Shown here piece by piece: positions 13,501-28,500 of a DNA stretch of 64,000 nucleotides. The notes beneath the pieces were generated by a model. The model was given only the letters and a program-made list of their open reading frames with translations, ran no database searches and was not told the DNA's origin. The DNA is from Ahaetulla prasina (taxonomy: Eukaryota > Chordata > Lepidosauria > Squamata > Colubridae). The stretch is taken from positions 34,293,520 to 34,357,519 of the forward strand of contig NC_080546.1 in assembly GCF_028640845.1 (NCBI RefSeq). Direction: 5' to 3'. Position 1 is the stretch's first letter, and the number at the start of each line of letters is the position of its first letter. Made by a program: the position numbers and the translations under genes.

Positions 13501-16500
13501 TTTTCTCTGATCCCACTAACAGATCTTCAAACAGATATGTCATTGATGACCTATGGCATATGCAAGATATTGGGCAAACAAAAATGCCTCCCTTAATCTT
13601 GGCATCAGTTATTCTGTCTCAAATAGTAAAAATCTTCACTTTCTCTGTTAATTGCTTTCACAAAATTTTTCAACAGTCCCAAATTTTATGTGACGCAGTG
13701 GCAAAAATATCTTTGTCAGATCAAGAAGTGGTTCATGAGCCACATTTTTCTGTCCTGGAAACAAACTCTTTCAGAGTGGCTGTTTCTTTTTAATGTTATG
13801 CAACTCTCTTGCATGCCTGTCCCATACACATACATAACAACAATACTTGGTATACGAGCTACATTCCAAGCAGCAGAGCCACTACTTTTAGATATCTATA
13901 GATATTCCAGTTATACTTAGCATACTGGTTATTCTTCAACAACAATTCCATGTTATTTTTGTATGTTTCTTTCATTAGTGCAGCATAGTACTAGGTACTG
14001 AAGGATGTGCACTGCCATTATGTAAATACACACTGTTATAAAACAGTACACGTTAGGTTAAATTATAGGTTATTTTCTTGATTAGTTTTGATACACCCAA
14101 AAGCATCCTGGAAGCAAAATCTTTGTTGTCCAGTGTTATCTAAACTTCATTTGTAAACAAATTTACCTTAGGATAATTTTCTTCAAAAATGTCAGTAAAA
14201 AAAATATGCTGCGACAGTTCTGAAAATTTTTAATTCAGAAAATCCAGTAATACATTTTCACACTTTTAGTCTATGTTCAATTTATACATTATGGCTTTTC
14301 CTCTTACAAGGAAAATTCATTTATTCCTAGTTGTATTTTTTGTATTTATTTCCATGTGTACATTTAAAAACACATAAAAAAATGCACATGCACAGATGTA
14401 CATGCACATATACACATATATACTTTTAAATTGGAAAGTTCCATACAACTGATCCATAAAATTCTATGCCAGTATGCACGCATTAGTATTTAACAATGAC
14501 ATGCTTTGTTTTTTATTTAAGCATATAATGCATAGGTTATGTCACACAAACAATACAATTAATAATAAATATAGTCTATGTTGCATTAGTAGTTTCTCTT
14601 CATGTTTACTTATTTGTAAAAATCATAATTCTCTTACAGTTTCCTTCCCATCTAAGGCTTCAAACCACATGTTCCTGTCCTCTTCTGAGAATGCTTGCAG
14701 GGTGAAAGGCATACCAGGTCTGGAAAAGCAGAGTATTTAAAGTTATTTAAATCATGACTGAACACTTAATTTTCATGTAGTGTAATATTTTCATCACTAT
14801 ACTCTACAAATGCATTATAACCATATTTGAAACTATGAGATGTCTTTGAAATTGTAATTTAGTTTATAGTGCTAGGTGAAAAAGAAAAAAAAAGCCATAA
14901 CCTAGCGTATACACATACATAGTCAAATGGTTTAGTGTAATACGTGAAACAAGTCATTATATCTGAACCTGAAATTCTGGACGGCCTTAGCTAAAGTTAA
15001 TTAAAGTCAATTCCAAAAGACATTTTAAACCAATAGAGTATATAAGCTGAAAGATAAGGAGGAGCCATGTCGTGGTGCAGTGGTTAGAATGCAGAATTTC
15101 AAGCTGACTCTGCCCATTGCCAGAAGTTAAATCTTGACCGGCTCAAGGTTTCCTCAGACTTCCATTTTTTGGAGGTCAGTAAAATGAAGAGCCATATTGT
15201 TGAAGGAAATATGCTGACTCTGTAAACCACTTAGAAAGTACTGTAAAGCACTATGAAGCAGTATTATTATTATTATTATTATTATTTATTCAATTTTTAT
15301 ACCGCCCTTCTCCCGAAGGACTCAGGGTGGTGTATAGCCAAGGTAAAACAAACAGTACAATATACAAATTAAAATACGAATTAAAAACTTATTACATAAT
15401 TGGCCTAAAAACTTTGAAACATATAAAACTAAAAACCCATTAAGAAATTAATAATAAAAATTATAAAAATTTTAAACCAATAAAATTTAAGCCAGCCCCG
15501 CGCAAATAAATAAATGTGTTTTCAATTCGCGGTGGAAGGTCCGAAGGTCAGGTATTTGGCGTAAACCCGGGGAAAGTTCGTTCCAGAGGGTAGGAGCCCC
15601 CACAGAGAAGGATCTTCCCCTGGGGGCCGCCAGCAGACATTGCTTGGCGGACAGCACCCTGAGAAGTCCCTCTCTGTGTGAGCGTACGGGTCGGTGGGAG
15701 GCATGAGGTAACAGCAGGCGGTCCCGTAAGTACCCAGGCCCTAAGCCATGGAGCGCTTTAAAGGTAGTAACCAAAACTTAAAGTAGATAAGCCTGAGTGC
15801 CTTTGCTATTATTGAAGCTCATTAAAACAAAGCCACTTTGTATCATTATGTTTAAGTAATACAATGTCTCGTTATGCTTATGTGATATCACTCAAGAGAT
15901 GAGACATTTAAATTATACGACTGAATTAGGCTGTCCCATTCCATAGCAAATAATAATACCTACCGTATTTTTCGGAGTATAAGAAACACCTTTTTCCCCA
16001 AAAAAAAGAGGGTGAAATTCTGGGTGCGTATTACCGGATTTTTCGTTGTATAAGACGCACCGGAGTATAACACACACCTTAATTTTGGGAGAGGAAAACA
16101 AGAAAAAAAAATTCTGCCTAGCAGAGCCATACCGGACAACTTGCCTTTTTTTGGAGCGCACCGGTCTACCTTCTTTAAAAATAGAGGCACCGATCTGATC
16201 AGCTGTAGTGCGGCCCTTTGAAGCGCCGTGGCAGATGCAAGACCATTTTCATGAGGACGTGCGGCTGTGAAACGTACAGAAGCCAACAATCTCCAAAGGG
16301 AGGGGGGTGACAGGTGGATGGGGCTACAAAAGAGGGAGCTTTTCACCCTCTTTTTGGGGGTAAAAAGGTGCGTCTTATACACTGAAAAATACCGTATACT
16401 CCAAATGCAACCCCGCCCAGCCTCTTAAACAGAGGTTTCAGAGGCTGAAAAAAGCCTCTGAAACGGAAATGGAACTTCAGGAAAAAAAAAAGCCTCTGAA

Positions 16501-19500
16501 AGGGAGCTTCAGAAAAAAAGCCTCCGAAACAGAGGTTTCAGAGGCTGAAGAAAAAGCAAGGCACAGAGCCCACAACCAACGATCCTATTGCTAAAATTCA
16601 CCTCTGGGAACAGCTGATTGGGGGTATTCCGGAAGGCCGATCCACCCGCCAGTCAGTTTTTTTCTTATTTTCCTCCCAAAAAACTAAGGTGCATTTTATA
16701 CTCCGGTGCATCTTATAGTCCAAAAAATACAGTAGTTTCAATATGTCTATGAACAAATTGTTCACATCACTTAATTAAATTTTATGTAAAAGATTTATAT
16801 CTTTTGACTATTTCCCTAATCTATGGAATTTATCAAGACCTCAATAGATCTTTTCCTGAAACAATGACCAAAGTGATTTTTCTACAATAGAAAAATTAGA
16901 ATGGTAAATTTAGTATTATCACATATTTTTAATAATAACTTTTGTTGAAATTTAAAAATATAAATATAGAAATGCAATATAAATTAAGAAAAATACAAAG
17001 GATAATTTGAAAGAACAGAAAAGTATGAAAATGGATGTCATTGACATTGATGTTATTTACATTTAATTTATGTTTATTATCTCTAATCTCTTAGTTTTTA
17101 TTTATTTTGCTTTGTATTTCTTACTTTTTTCCTGCACTTTCTATTTTGAAAAGGAATAGTAAAATGGGTATATGATATGTAAGTCCAGGAAAAATATTCA
17201 GTAAATAAACTGAATCACTAAAAGCATGCAGAGTTTAAAATTAGGATCCCTAATGTGGTATATAAGAATGCCAATGTATTCATGTCGCATCTCTCCTGGT
17301 AATCATAAGTAACTTTGTCCAACACATTTTACTGTATCTTAAAAGTAAAGAAAATGGACATTTTCAGTCCCATGTTTTGAAAATGTTATCTAGCTAGTAA
17401 AAAAATGACAAAAATAGGGATAGAATTCTGTTAGAGGAGATAGCAGATTGTGGTGTGATGCTTGGCAGTCTCCAGAACATACAGCCATTTTGTACATGAT
17501 CCATTTCAAAATTTCAAACAGATTGGGTATCTTTTAGTTTATTAGAATATTTAGTTTACTTATATACCCTAATGCAAAGACTGTAAATTTCTTTGTTTAC
17601 CGAATTTACATATGAATTCCACTCTTCATATTGGTTTCAGGGCTACAGTTTTTAGCAAGATTATCAGAAATATGGAAAACATTCCGATATAGATGGGCTA
17701 TTACAGGTATTACAAGGAAAAGAAGACTGAAAGGTATCATATACACTTCACTTATATGAACTGTTGCCACACTGAAAATAGAAAATTCTAGATGGCAAAA
17801 TTAAACATATTGTTTGCAGGACCATAGATTTTGGCTGACTATTAGGAGATGTATGATAAAAACAGTGTGCATTGAAGCTATGATAAAAAAATTATGACCC
17901 CTTGCTCACTGAAGACATTCAAGAAAAACTGGTTAGTGGTTATACGTGCTTTATTTCTAGATGTCTTGCACTTTATGCAGGAATGCTAAATTAAGGTGCC
18001 TTTCAAATCTACGTTTGTATGATCAGAGGGTCTTATAAGGTCATCCTATAAGAATGGTTGTGTCAAATGAACTGTGTAGATAATAAATTGAAATAAATTC
18101 ACTTAAAATTAATTTTAAGGTACACTTGACCAACTTACCTCTCTATTACTTCCATATCAAAACAAAATCGCCTATCTATAGAATCAGTATTCCTTTTAGT
18201 ACAGTTCTGAAGTAGATAGGCTTCTAATTCACCCTGAAATAAATTAATTACATCAATACAATGACAGAGACTATTATGAAAAATATGATTAATAACAGAA
18301 GTTTAATTGTTGTTACTGTTTGATTTTTTTAGAATGAAAGCATCCATGAATATTGTAGAATTTTTGGAACTAAATATAATGCATGTCTAGAATTCACTAT
18401 ATCATCAAATGAATTTCTCAGAGGTAACAGAATATTTTACTGAGTAACAGATGGGGTACTTCAGAAAATGTTCCTCATCATCTTGTATGACACTCAAGCT
18501 AAATTGGCTGACTGACCTTTTAAGATATTGGACATAGAAGAGGGAAAAACCTGTCACCTGGAATATTCAAACAGTTATCAAAACGTTTTTTGAACTTGAA
18601 AATCGTTAATATGAATACATTTCCTGAAAAAAGACATATTGTGCAAAAGTACTGTAAATTTGAATAAATATAATGAATGTAATAAAGAGCTGGTTGATGG
18701 AATGTAATTTTTGTGCCTTACTTGAAAGTTATTATTTCAAATAAGTTTTCAAATATCTTTGGTATCAATGAATTACTATGGATAAAATATGGGTATTTTG
18801 TTAATGCTTTCCAAAATCCCATTTCAGAACCCTCCATACTTATTATTTGTAATTCCTAATATTGTATCTAACTATACTTAAAAGAAAATGTCAACTACAC
18901 AGAGAAGCAATGCAAAACATATTTTATCTCTTTTACTGTTCTTTTGATATGAAATATACTCACACTTTTTCCTCCAGATCTGTGTTCAAAAGGTAACATA
19001 GTAAACTTCTTTGATTCCTTCTTATACATGCAATAATGTTTTATCCAACTGGAACCAAATGGTGCAGGTCCTTCACAAAACAGTAATAATTAAAACTTCA
19101 CATTTTTAATTACATACAGATGTTTTTCCATTCAGCCTATTTTTCAGTTTCTTACATATGAATCCAAAACAAACAAATAAATAAATCCAATGTATGTATT
19201 CTGGTTAATAGAATCACAACTGCAAAAACAATAGAAAATGTAAAATTATTATAAGAACATGGGAAATGAAATAAAGCAAAAGTAGGAATTAAAATAAAAG
19301 GAGGAAAAAAAACCTATAGAGGTAGTTCTCATTCAACTTCCACAATTAGAACTAGCAACATCATTGCTAAATTATGAGGGCATTAAGCGAAACAGAATGT
19401 GATCATGATGGAATTATGATATTACTTCTTCTGCAGTCGTTAGGCAAATCACACATGGTCATAAATTGAGACTGCGACTCGTAATTTTACTGTCAGTTCC

Positions 19501-22500
19501 ATTGATTGTGCTTGTTGAAAGGTGATTGTGAAGTACACAAATGGAAAGTACACGATTGTGGGGTACTGCTGCCAACTGGTTGCAAAGCACCCACATTTCA
19601 ATGACATAACCACCGGAATGCTGCAGTGATTGTAAATATGAGAAGAAAGTCATAGGTTTTTTTTCAGATCTGTCTTAATTTTAATTCAGTAAGCAGAACA
19701 GTCATTAAGCAATGCTTGCCCATATGTAATCAGTTTATTCAATTTCTTTTAGCAGATAAAAAACATTGCTAAACAACCTATATACATGTTTACAAATTCT
19801 TACCATGAAACTAAACAATAACTTACTTTTTTCCTGCACGTAAAGATAACCTTCCATTGCAAATTGATTTGCTCTTTTGTGTTTTTTGGGATTTTGCTTG
19901 ATTTTGTTCATGAGGTCTTCCACTTCTGATCTTGTTCCCTCAAAACGATTTCTTGTCTGCAAGAAAAGATTTTAAAACTTCCAGTAGAAAACCATAAACT
20001 TGTAATTCAAAAAAAAAATCAAAACAACTAACAACCTTCTTTGATATTTAATATCTTCTATTTAATATCTCTTTGTCAATTGTATATGGCCACAAAAATA
20101 TATTAAATAGCATTTCCCAGATAACAGAAACATGAAAGATTACAATTCTTCCAAGGTTTCACTCCAGAGTGAAAGCTTACCAACTGGAGATGGTAGGGAA
20201 TAATGTGGCTTTATATGTGTATCTATATCTTTTGACTTAATTCCTGGAGACTACATTTTTAAAAATTTCATTTATATACCACTTCTATTAATAAACAACT
20301 CAATACTGTTACTTCCTCCTCCTATTTTCCCCATAATAACAACCTTGTGAAATGAGCAGGGCTGAGAGAAAGTGACTGGCCAAAAATCACCCAAAAATTC
20401 ATACCTAATAAAGTTCATTCAAGTTTTTTTTTTGACATTTTTGGAAGTGGTTTTCCTTTGCCTTTTTCCTAGGGTTGACAAACAATGCCTAAACCAAAGT
20501 CACCTAACTAACTAAACTGAACTGAAGTTCATGAACTAAAGTTCTTGGATGAGAAGTGAAATGTTTTCAAAGGAAAAAAAAACCTCAATAAAGTACAGTT
20601 GCCTTTTGGAAAAGCACTTTTGGAACAACCATGACCTGGATGAATGAGAATCTCCATAGACATTTAAAGTAGATGATATGCATTTTGAAGACATAATTGT
20701 GTCTAAACCATATATGAAAGCCTATCAAATTGATAACAGTGTTACCAGTATTAATTCCTCCTGAATTTGGATTATTATATAAATAATTAATATTTTACAT
20801 TAATTTAACAAACATATAATATAATATAATGAAGTAAGGTAATCCAATCCAATCCAATCCAATACAGTATATAAAAGCTGTTTTAATAGTTGAATTTCTA
20901 TTGGCTGTTAAGCACTGTAGTTTTGATTTCATACAAAAATATAAACATAAGCATCATAGATAATTGCTTATATCACCAATCTTCCATACAGAAAATTAAT
21001 TTTTCAGTTTATATTACAATTTCCAATTAATTTGATACACAATGTCCAATATATGGAACTGTCAACAAAATTATTTTATATATATTTTAACTTACTTAAA
21101 AATAATGCAACATTATTTAATTAAAAATAATGCGACATAATTTTTAAACATTAATAGAGAAAATAATTTCATTTTTTATTTTTCATTGTTAAGTTATACA
21201 AAATGTGCAGAAATATTTATTTGGTTACTGCAGAAAGTCTTAACAAGTCATATAGCATATTAGCCTGCAGATGGCATTACATTTCTATAGTTCTGTAGAA
21301 AATCATTATGCATTACAGAAATACAAAATTGCAATAGCAGGGTCAGAGTTAAAGATGGACATAGTTTACCCTCAAAGGATGGCTTCACTTACATTTTGGA
21401 TATTGATCTGCAGATCCATTTTGTAATGGTTAAAATCTTTAGCAAGTTCATAACCTTGATGGTAGAATGTGAACATGCCCTGAAAAAATGACAGGACCTA
21501 AAACACAGCAAGATTTTCTTTTTAGCTTAGATGGCAAAGGAATAATTTCTTTTTACTTTCTTTTACTTTCTTCTTAGTTTTAAATAAATTAAGTCCTGCC
21601 TCCAATGGGACTTTACGGCATATCACAGAATTCCATTGTTCAGTCACTAAAAATAACAATCTGTACATTCATAATTCACAGAATACTATAATTAAATGTT
21701 CTTCAGTAAAATAACAAAAGTACAGCACAATGCAAATGTTTACTTATTTCTAAATCTACTTTTACTTGTATTCTATTCTAAAATTTATTTTCTTTCAGAA
21801 ATGTTTATAATATTCTACTTACAGGTTCTACAAACTCAAATTTCTTTCTTTCTTGTATCTCTTGCAGTTTACACACATATACAAGTAACAGCTCATAGAA
21901 ATGCTTTCTGTTTTGCTCTATTTGGTTGTCTGCCTGCATAAAAAACATAGTTGTACTTTTTTAAGATTCAGATTTTCTATGCAGAAATTTATGTCGAGTA
22001 TCATAATTTAACACAGAATCATTTGCATTAATGTAAAAGTAAATATACACACCAAACTTTATTGTCAAAGGCAAAAGTTAAAATTCTCTAAAAAGTTTTA
22101 CAGCAAATGAGGTGAAACTGACAAATTATCAGGCAGGAAAGTTATCACAGTTTAGGCTTAAACTATTTTTGTTTTCCTGAATGAATTAAACCGAAAAATG
22201 GTAAAGCATTGAAACAGTTTATTAAAAGAGGCACAATTTCCACCATCAGACCTCATATTTCATTTTATTAAAATGAATAACCTGCATTCACACAATAAAT
22301 TTTAATGATTGCTTTTGATTATATAATCAAAAACAGCAAGCTGATATATTTGCATTTTGAATCCTGGAAATACACATATAATCTAAGCATTGGTGGGTGC
22401 CAGGTGCAAGGAACCAGTAACAGAAGTCGAGTTCAAAGCACTAAAATTTTATTTCATACTATCTATGCACAAGAAGGGGGGAGGAGGGGAAGTAGGAAAG

Positions 22501-25500
22501 CGAGGAGAAGGATGGTGGGGAAAGTTGAAGAAGGATGAGAAGGGAAGAAAGGATTAAGGGAGGGAGTGGCAGTCGAGCAGCCCTGATTGAGTATAATTTG
22601 AGTATAGGATTGATTGTTGGATAAGTGATTGTATTGTACACTGGTCAAATTGTGGGAATTATTATGGAAAATAAAAATTTTGCCTTAAAAAAAAAAAAAG
22701 AATCTGATCTAGTAACAGTCAAGCCAAATTGGAACTAGATAAGGGTTAATGGAATTCATGAGCGGGGGCTGGACTTAGGTCTCTTCTGGGAATGTAATGA
22801 CTCCAAACTGATGAAGCGTTTGACCCCACCATGGGCTCTGCCTGGTCATCTTCTACATTAGGGACTTTACTGCAAAATAATGTATTATATATAAAACAAA
22901 TAATATTTATTATCAATAGAAGGTCTCAGATTTCAGCTATTCATTCCCTGCTTCCAATTCCAATTTCTGCTAGCAACTTATTTTCAAAAGTAATATTATT
23001 GCAAATGATACAACAACAGATAGAGGTTTGACCATATAGTATAAATGATACCTCCAATATTTGTACTTCTTTCTTCTTAGCTGACATGTTTAAATGTTTC
23101 TCCAGTGAACTGTAGTTTTTTTCTGTTTCTTTATCAAACCTCTTTTTTTCTTCCTAAAACATTTTAAATGTAAAGATAAATAAATATTATATTGTTTATA
23201 CATGAAACATAAACTTTGTAAATTGGTTGGTTTTTGTCATTTTTAACATCACAAACGTATTATGATGAATACATGTTATTGTAAAAATGAAGTTTTGATT
23301 TACAGGAATACTGCAGTTTATAATAAAGCTTCAATATCCAATTTTGGTATACGTTGTTTTTGTTCAATAAAATATAAAACACAACAGAGGCTATATAAGT
23401 CTAAGTGCTATTTTTATATAAGAATATACAAAATCTTTAGTTAAATATAAACTGAACTTAATGCACATGTATCTATAAAGTACTGAAGAAACTATAATCT
23501 CCAACTTTTCCTATTCAAGTTAAATTTTTACCATTTCACTTACAAAACAAAACAGATAAAATGGAAATGAAGCTACAAAAGCAAAAGTTATTAACAAACC
23601 TTTACTGCTCCAAGTTGTTCTTTTCTGAATTTTTCCAGAGGCTTGATAAGAGTTTCAGTTACACTTAGGGCCTTTCAAGGACAAAGAAAATAAATACAAG
23701 TATACTTATGATTATTCTACAGTAGGAAGAAAACATTATACTGTTTTTTCCAAATGAAAATATGTTTTAAAAATAAATCCACATCAACTTCTATTAATAA
23801 ACTACCACTGACACAGGAAAAGCAGCATACATGTATATAAATTATTCTATTAGTTGTAAGTTTATCTCAGATGGAAATATAACAGACTTCAAATAGTTTT
23901 GACTAGGATATACATTCCTATGTTCTAATAACGTTTTTTACAATAATGCATTTAGGGTGTATATCAAATTGCATCAGAACATATTTTGCTTAATTACTTA
24001 TAATGAGGCACAACTGCACCTTTGGAATGACATTTCTTGCATGTTCTAGATAGTCCCCAGTCTGCTGTTTTTTAGAAGACCTACAAAGATCTGTGGCTTT
24101 TCATCCAAGTTTTTGTTTCAGGCAGTTGCCATCTTGTATATCTTTTATGTTTTCTTAATTTATTGTAATTCTTTGTTTGATCATTTTGAGGCACCCAAAG
24201 TTATTAAGTTGGATGGCATATAAGTTTAATAAATTATGGTTGGTCACACAGTCAGCCAGATGTTTATAGACTTGATTTGGCATTTTTATCCACCTATCAA
24301 GTCCTTCCCAAGAACCTGGGATAGATAGATGGTGTTAAAAGTATTCCAATAAGATGTAAGCTGTTCCAAATAAAGCTACCTTTAGCAATTGAGTGACAGT
24401 GATTCTATCAATACTGAAAGTATTCAAGTGGCATTCCAGATGTTTTGGGAGTGCAGCCAAGGCACCTATTACTATTGGTACTATCTTTGCTTTCTTTTGA
24501 CACAGTCACTCTTTTTCTATTGGTAGGTCTTTGTATTTTGTATCTTCTCTTCTATTCTGCTATGTCCAGGTACTGCAACATCCACTATCCAGACATTATT
24601 GCCTGACATATTGACAATTGTTAAGTTTGGGGGTATGATGATGATGATAAAGATTAGGCAAAAACTTTCATATCTATGGTTAAATAAATATAGATAGCCT
24701 TGCTCACACCTAGAGACATGTGATAGAGTTAATGAATGAAAGTAAACATTTACATTGTTAAAGTAGATTTTATTTTTGTCTGAAAGATTCTGTAATACCT
24801 GGAAATATATTTAGGGTTTCTGGTTTGAAGATGAACCTTGCCTCAATTTTTTTTATAACTGGTTATACTGTAGATTTCTTTCTGAATGTTTTTAGGAAGA
24901 CTATTGTCACAATTCTATGCAGGTCTAAAAAGAAAGTGTCTCTCAAGTTTAGCTCATCTCAGTGACCAAACAAAAAGGGTGGGAGGGAAGGGTTACAACA
25001 TAAGGAAATAACTTGCCACTGCTTTTTTTGAGAATTTGCCCCCCTCCTCCAAAATTCCCTGTTAGTCTTTAGCCTGATCCTGCTTAGTTTCTCTGGGAAA
25101 TGCCAAATGCCAAAAGTAAAAGCAAACATGGATTACTTTTATCTAAATATGTATGAGACAGCAATTACATTTTCCCAGTTGCATGGAATATTACCAAATG
25201 AAAACAGAGGGTAAAGGATCCTTCTGTATATTTTAGCAAGCAATTTGCAATCTTACAAATTTCAGTTTCAAAAAACAATCTTACAATTGTTTTGAACAAG
25301 TTCAAAACAAAATTTCACATTTCTTCCTTTATTCCAAGGTGTGTATAAAATACTTTCCAAGCATTTGGATGTATGTTTGCATAAGAGAGACGTCTTTCTC
25401 AGGAATCACACATCAAGAATTCATGAAATGAAGCAGCAGCTTTAGACTGACAGAAACTCCCACTGAATCACCTGTCATATTACTAAAACTTATTTTGAAT

Positions 25501-28500
25501 GGTACAGTGAAGTGCTAAAATATTTTCACTAGAGAAAAAATGCATAATGAACTTCTGATCTGTACTTTCTGTATATTCTCAAAGGAAAAAGGTTGATAGA
25601 TGTCCAACATTCCAAGTTAGGTTATATTTGGAGGACACCAATTTGTAAGGATTATCTGCTTCAAAATTTCTTCAAATGGTTTCATTGCTTGGGCAAGAGG
25701 CTATAGAAACTAACACATGAGAAAGGACTGGGTATGGAACGATAGAAACAGTACTGTGATCTCAGACCTGGAGATGATATTGATTGGGGAACGTCTGGTT
25801 AAATTGTGTAAAAACTACTACCAATACTGCTTACTGAGCCCTAAAGCAACCTCAATGATCTGGGTTCAAAGAATGCATAGACCCTGATGCTTTCTGGAAT
25901 TCTCCCATCTACTATAAGTATTAACCAAGCCCAATCCTTCTTGATTACTAAATGCAGGCAAGCTTGGCCAAGTATTGTTATATGTTGAAAGTTTTAGAGA
26001 AATTAGGTTAAATTAAAAGATTTTCTTCAAGAGATTAAAATAAATATATATTAAACATTTGGAGTTTGAAAACTAATGAGAAATATCCAGAACTGACTGC
26101 TATATTTTATCAAATAGAACTCACCATTATTTCTCTTTGTTCTTCTAAATTTTTCAGAAAGTTAGAGAATTCATGAAGGGATGCATCTGTAACAGAAATA
26201 AATATCATACAATATATACAACAAATAAAAATAAATAAATTTGAGATTTTATATAGGTAGTCTTCCACTTACAAATGTACTGAAGCCTGGATTATAAATC
26301 ATGACATTCATAAATCAAGGCACCCAAGTGACCTGATTTTATGTCTTCTTTTGCAGTGGTTGTTAAGCAAATGCCAAGGTCACTAAGCAAGTCCCACAGT
26401 TGTTAAGCAAACACCATGGTTGTTAAATAAATCCATATATTCTTATGCATGTTTTTCAGCTAGAAATAAATTAAGGATAGAAACTGGCCAAAAAAATTTT
26501 TTTTGCACACCATGGTCATGTGACCACAGAATACAGGCCCCCACAATGCAGTCATGTTACTATAGTATATGTGTATCTGTGTATAACCATAGGCACTTTG
26601 GAACCAGGTCATAAGAAGCTTTTGAAGGATCTGTTGAAATTTCAAAAGGCTGCTAAGAGATAGTTCGTTAAACGAGGACTACCTGTATAAATTTTCTTGT
26701 ACTGACATACCTATGCATCTTTCATCATCTGTTTCAGCATCACCAATACATTCAAACCTGAAATCTCTCAGTGAACGAGCAAACTTTCTTTGGGCCGCTG
26801 AAAGATCTAAAAAGAAAAAAGAAAATGCATGATAATGCTTTTGAATTCTATAAAAGAATTTAATACATAATTACAAAAGTACGAGAAAAATATCTAAATT
26901 TTGACTCATTATTTAAAGGACTTTCTATGGTTTTTGTTTTAATTTTGTTTGGGCAACTGTATTGTATGGGCAACCTATGGTTTATTTAATCTTTAATCTT
27001 GTATAAAGTGTGAGAGGAACAAAGTGGGTGAAAGAAAAACATTTAGCACTGTTATTTACTATTCAGTAACTTTTGAAGCTCTCTGGATAAAATATATCTA
27101 ATTTATACTTAATATATGTATATTCAATAATCTATAGAAATTCCATCAGAGCATAAACAGAAATTTTATTTGTGATAAAGTATGTGATTGTATTATGAAT
27201 TAAGCAGCAAATCTGATGTAGTGGTCAAGGCATCAGGTTAGAAATTGAAAGACCATGAATTCCTGTCTTAGGCACAAAGCAGCTCTATGACTTCTTTTAG
27301 ACCTAGGAAGCAGGCAATGCACTTCTGAAAAATCTTGCCAAGAAAACTGCAAGGAAAATTTGTCAAGGCAATCTCTGAGAATTGAACAAGATTGAACAGG
27401 AAAAATGCATTAATAAAAATATATTTAAAAAGCCCTTCTATTGACTAAAAGCATAATTTGTAATTATCTGGTGATACTATGAATTCAGTTTGGCTATATT
27501 AAGAACTTGTTCATTACTTCCCCCATAAATTGTTCTCTGGCTCAGAATCACATGTCTTTAACATTCACAATTCATCAGAGGTCAGTTGCTCAGAAGGCAC
27601 ACATCAAGTAGAAGCTATATGAAGTATCCTTAAGTATATCCTTGTGTATGTGCAAACCACAGCTGTGTTAAATGTCAATTTGATAATGAATAATTCTTTA
27701 AAATGGTGGGGGTAGAGAATGAATCTTTCTCTATGTACAGTGACTTGCCCTGTCAATGTTGGTAGAATTTGCCTTGATGGCTCCTTGACCCCAATCAAAG
27801 GGCCATCATGACCACCCCACCAACACTGACAAGCCATAGAATGAAAGCAATCACTACTCCCTTCTAGCATTGATAATGTTATCGTATTTCCCTGAAATAA
27901 AACAGATTAGGAATTATTTTCAGTTAGGTCTTTTCGGGAAAATACGGCAAATGCGTCCAGCTGGCTGACATTCTTAACTGGGGCTTGCTTTTTGGATAGG
28001 GCTTATATTACAAGCATCCTGAAAAATCATCCTAGGTCTAACTATTTTCCAGTTAGGTCTTATTTTTGGGGAAACATGGTACCTATTTCAGTAATGAAAC
28101 ATATGCAAGAAAACAAACAAGCTCAAAGAGCATCAAGGACCTCACAGTTCAACCGTGACCAACAAATATTCTGTTCTGTTGATATCACCTAACTATATTT
28201 GTAGTACACAATCTCAGTAGATTAGGCAATGAGTCTTATGATACACAGACATATTTATTAAAAAAATGCAGTCAGTTGTAGCTGCCAGTTGAAAACTGCA
28301 ACAGCCATATAACACTAGCGTTGGGGTTACTGCATTGGTTTATAGTAAAGCTTTTGGTGCAAATCAGAAAAACCACACATGATTTGCCTTCCAAGAACAT
28401 TAAGAATTGCCTCTTCCGTGGAGAAATAGTCTCTGTTCCACCATCATTGTAAGTGGGAATGTTAAAGGTTTCTCATAAATGAGAGGGCAGCTCAGTACTA

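Noticed and set aside
19459..19653. Small ORF next to exon 8
   Set aside because: Falls inside a degraded MITE with no recognisable protein and no splice connection.
21393..21479. Shorter exon 7 using the internal AG (TTTTTTCAG)
   Set aside because: It would keep frame but drop the conserved LSFFQ residues. The outer acceptor gives the full family length.
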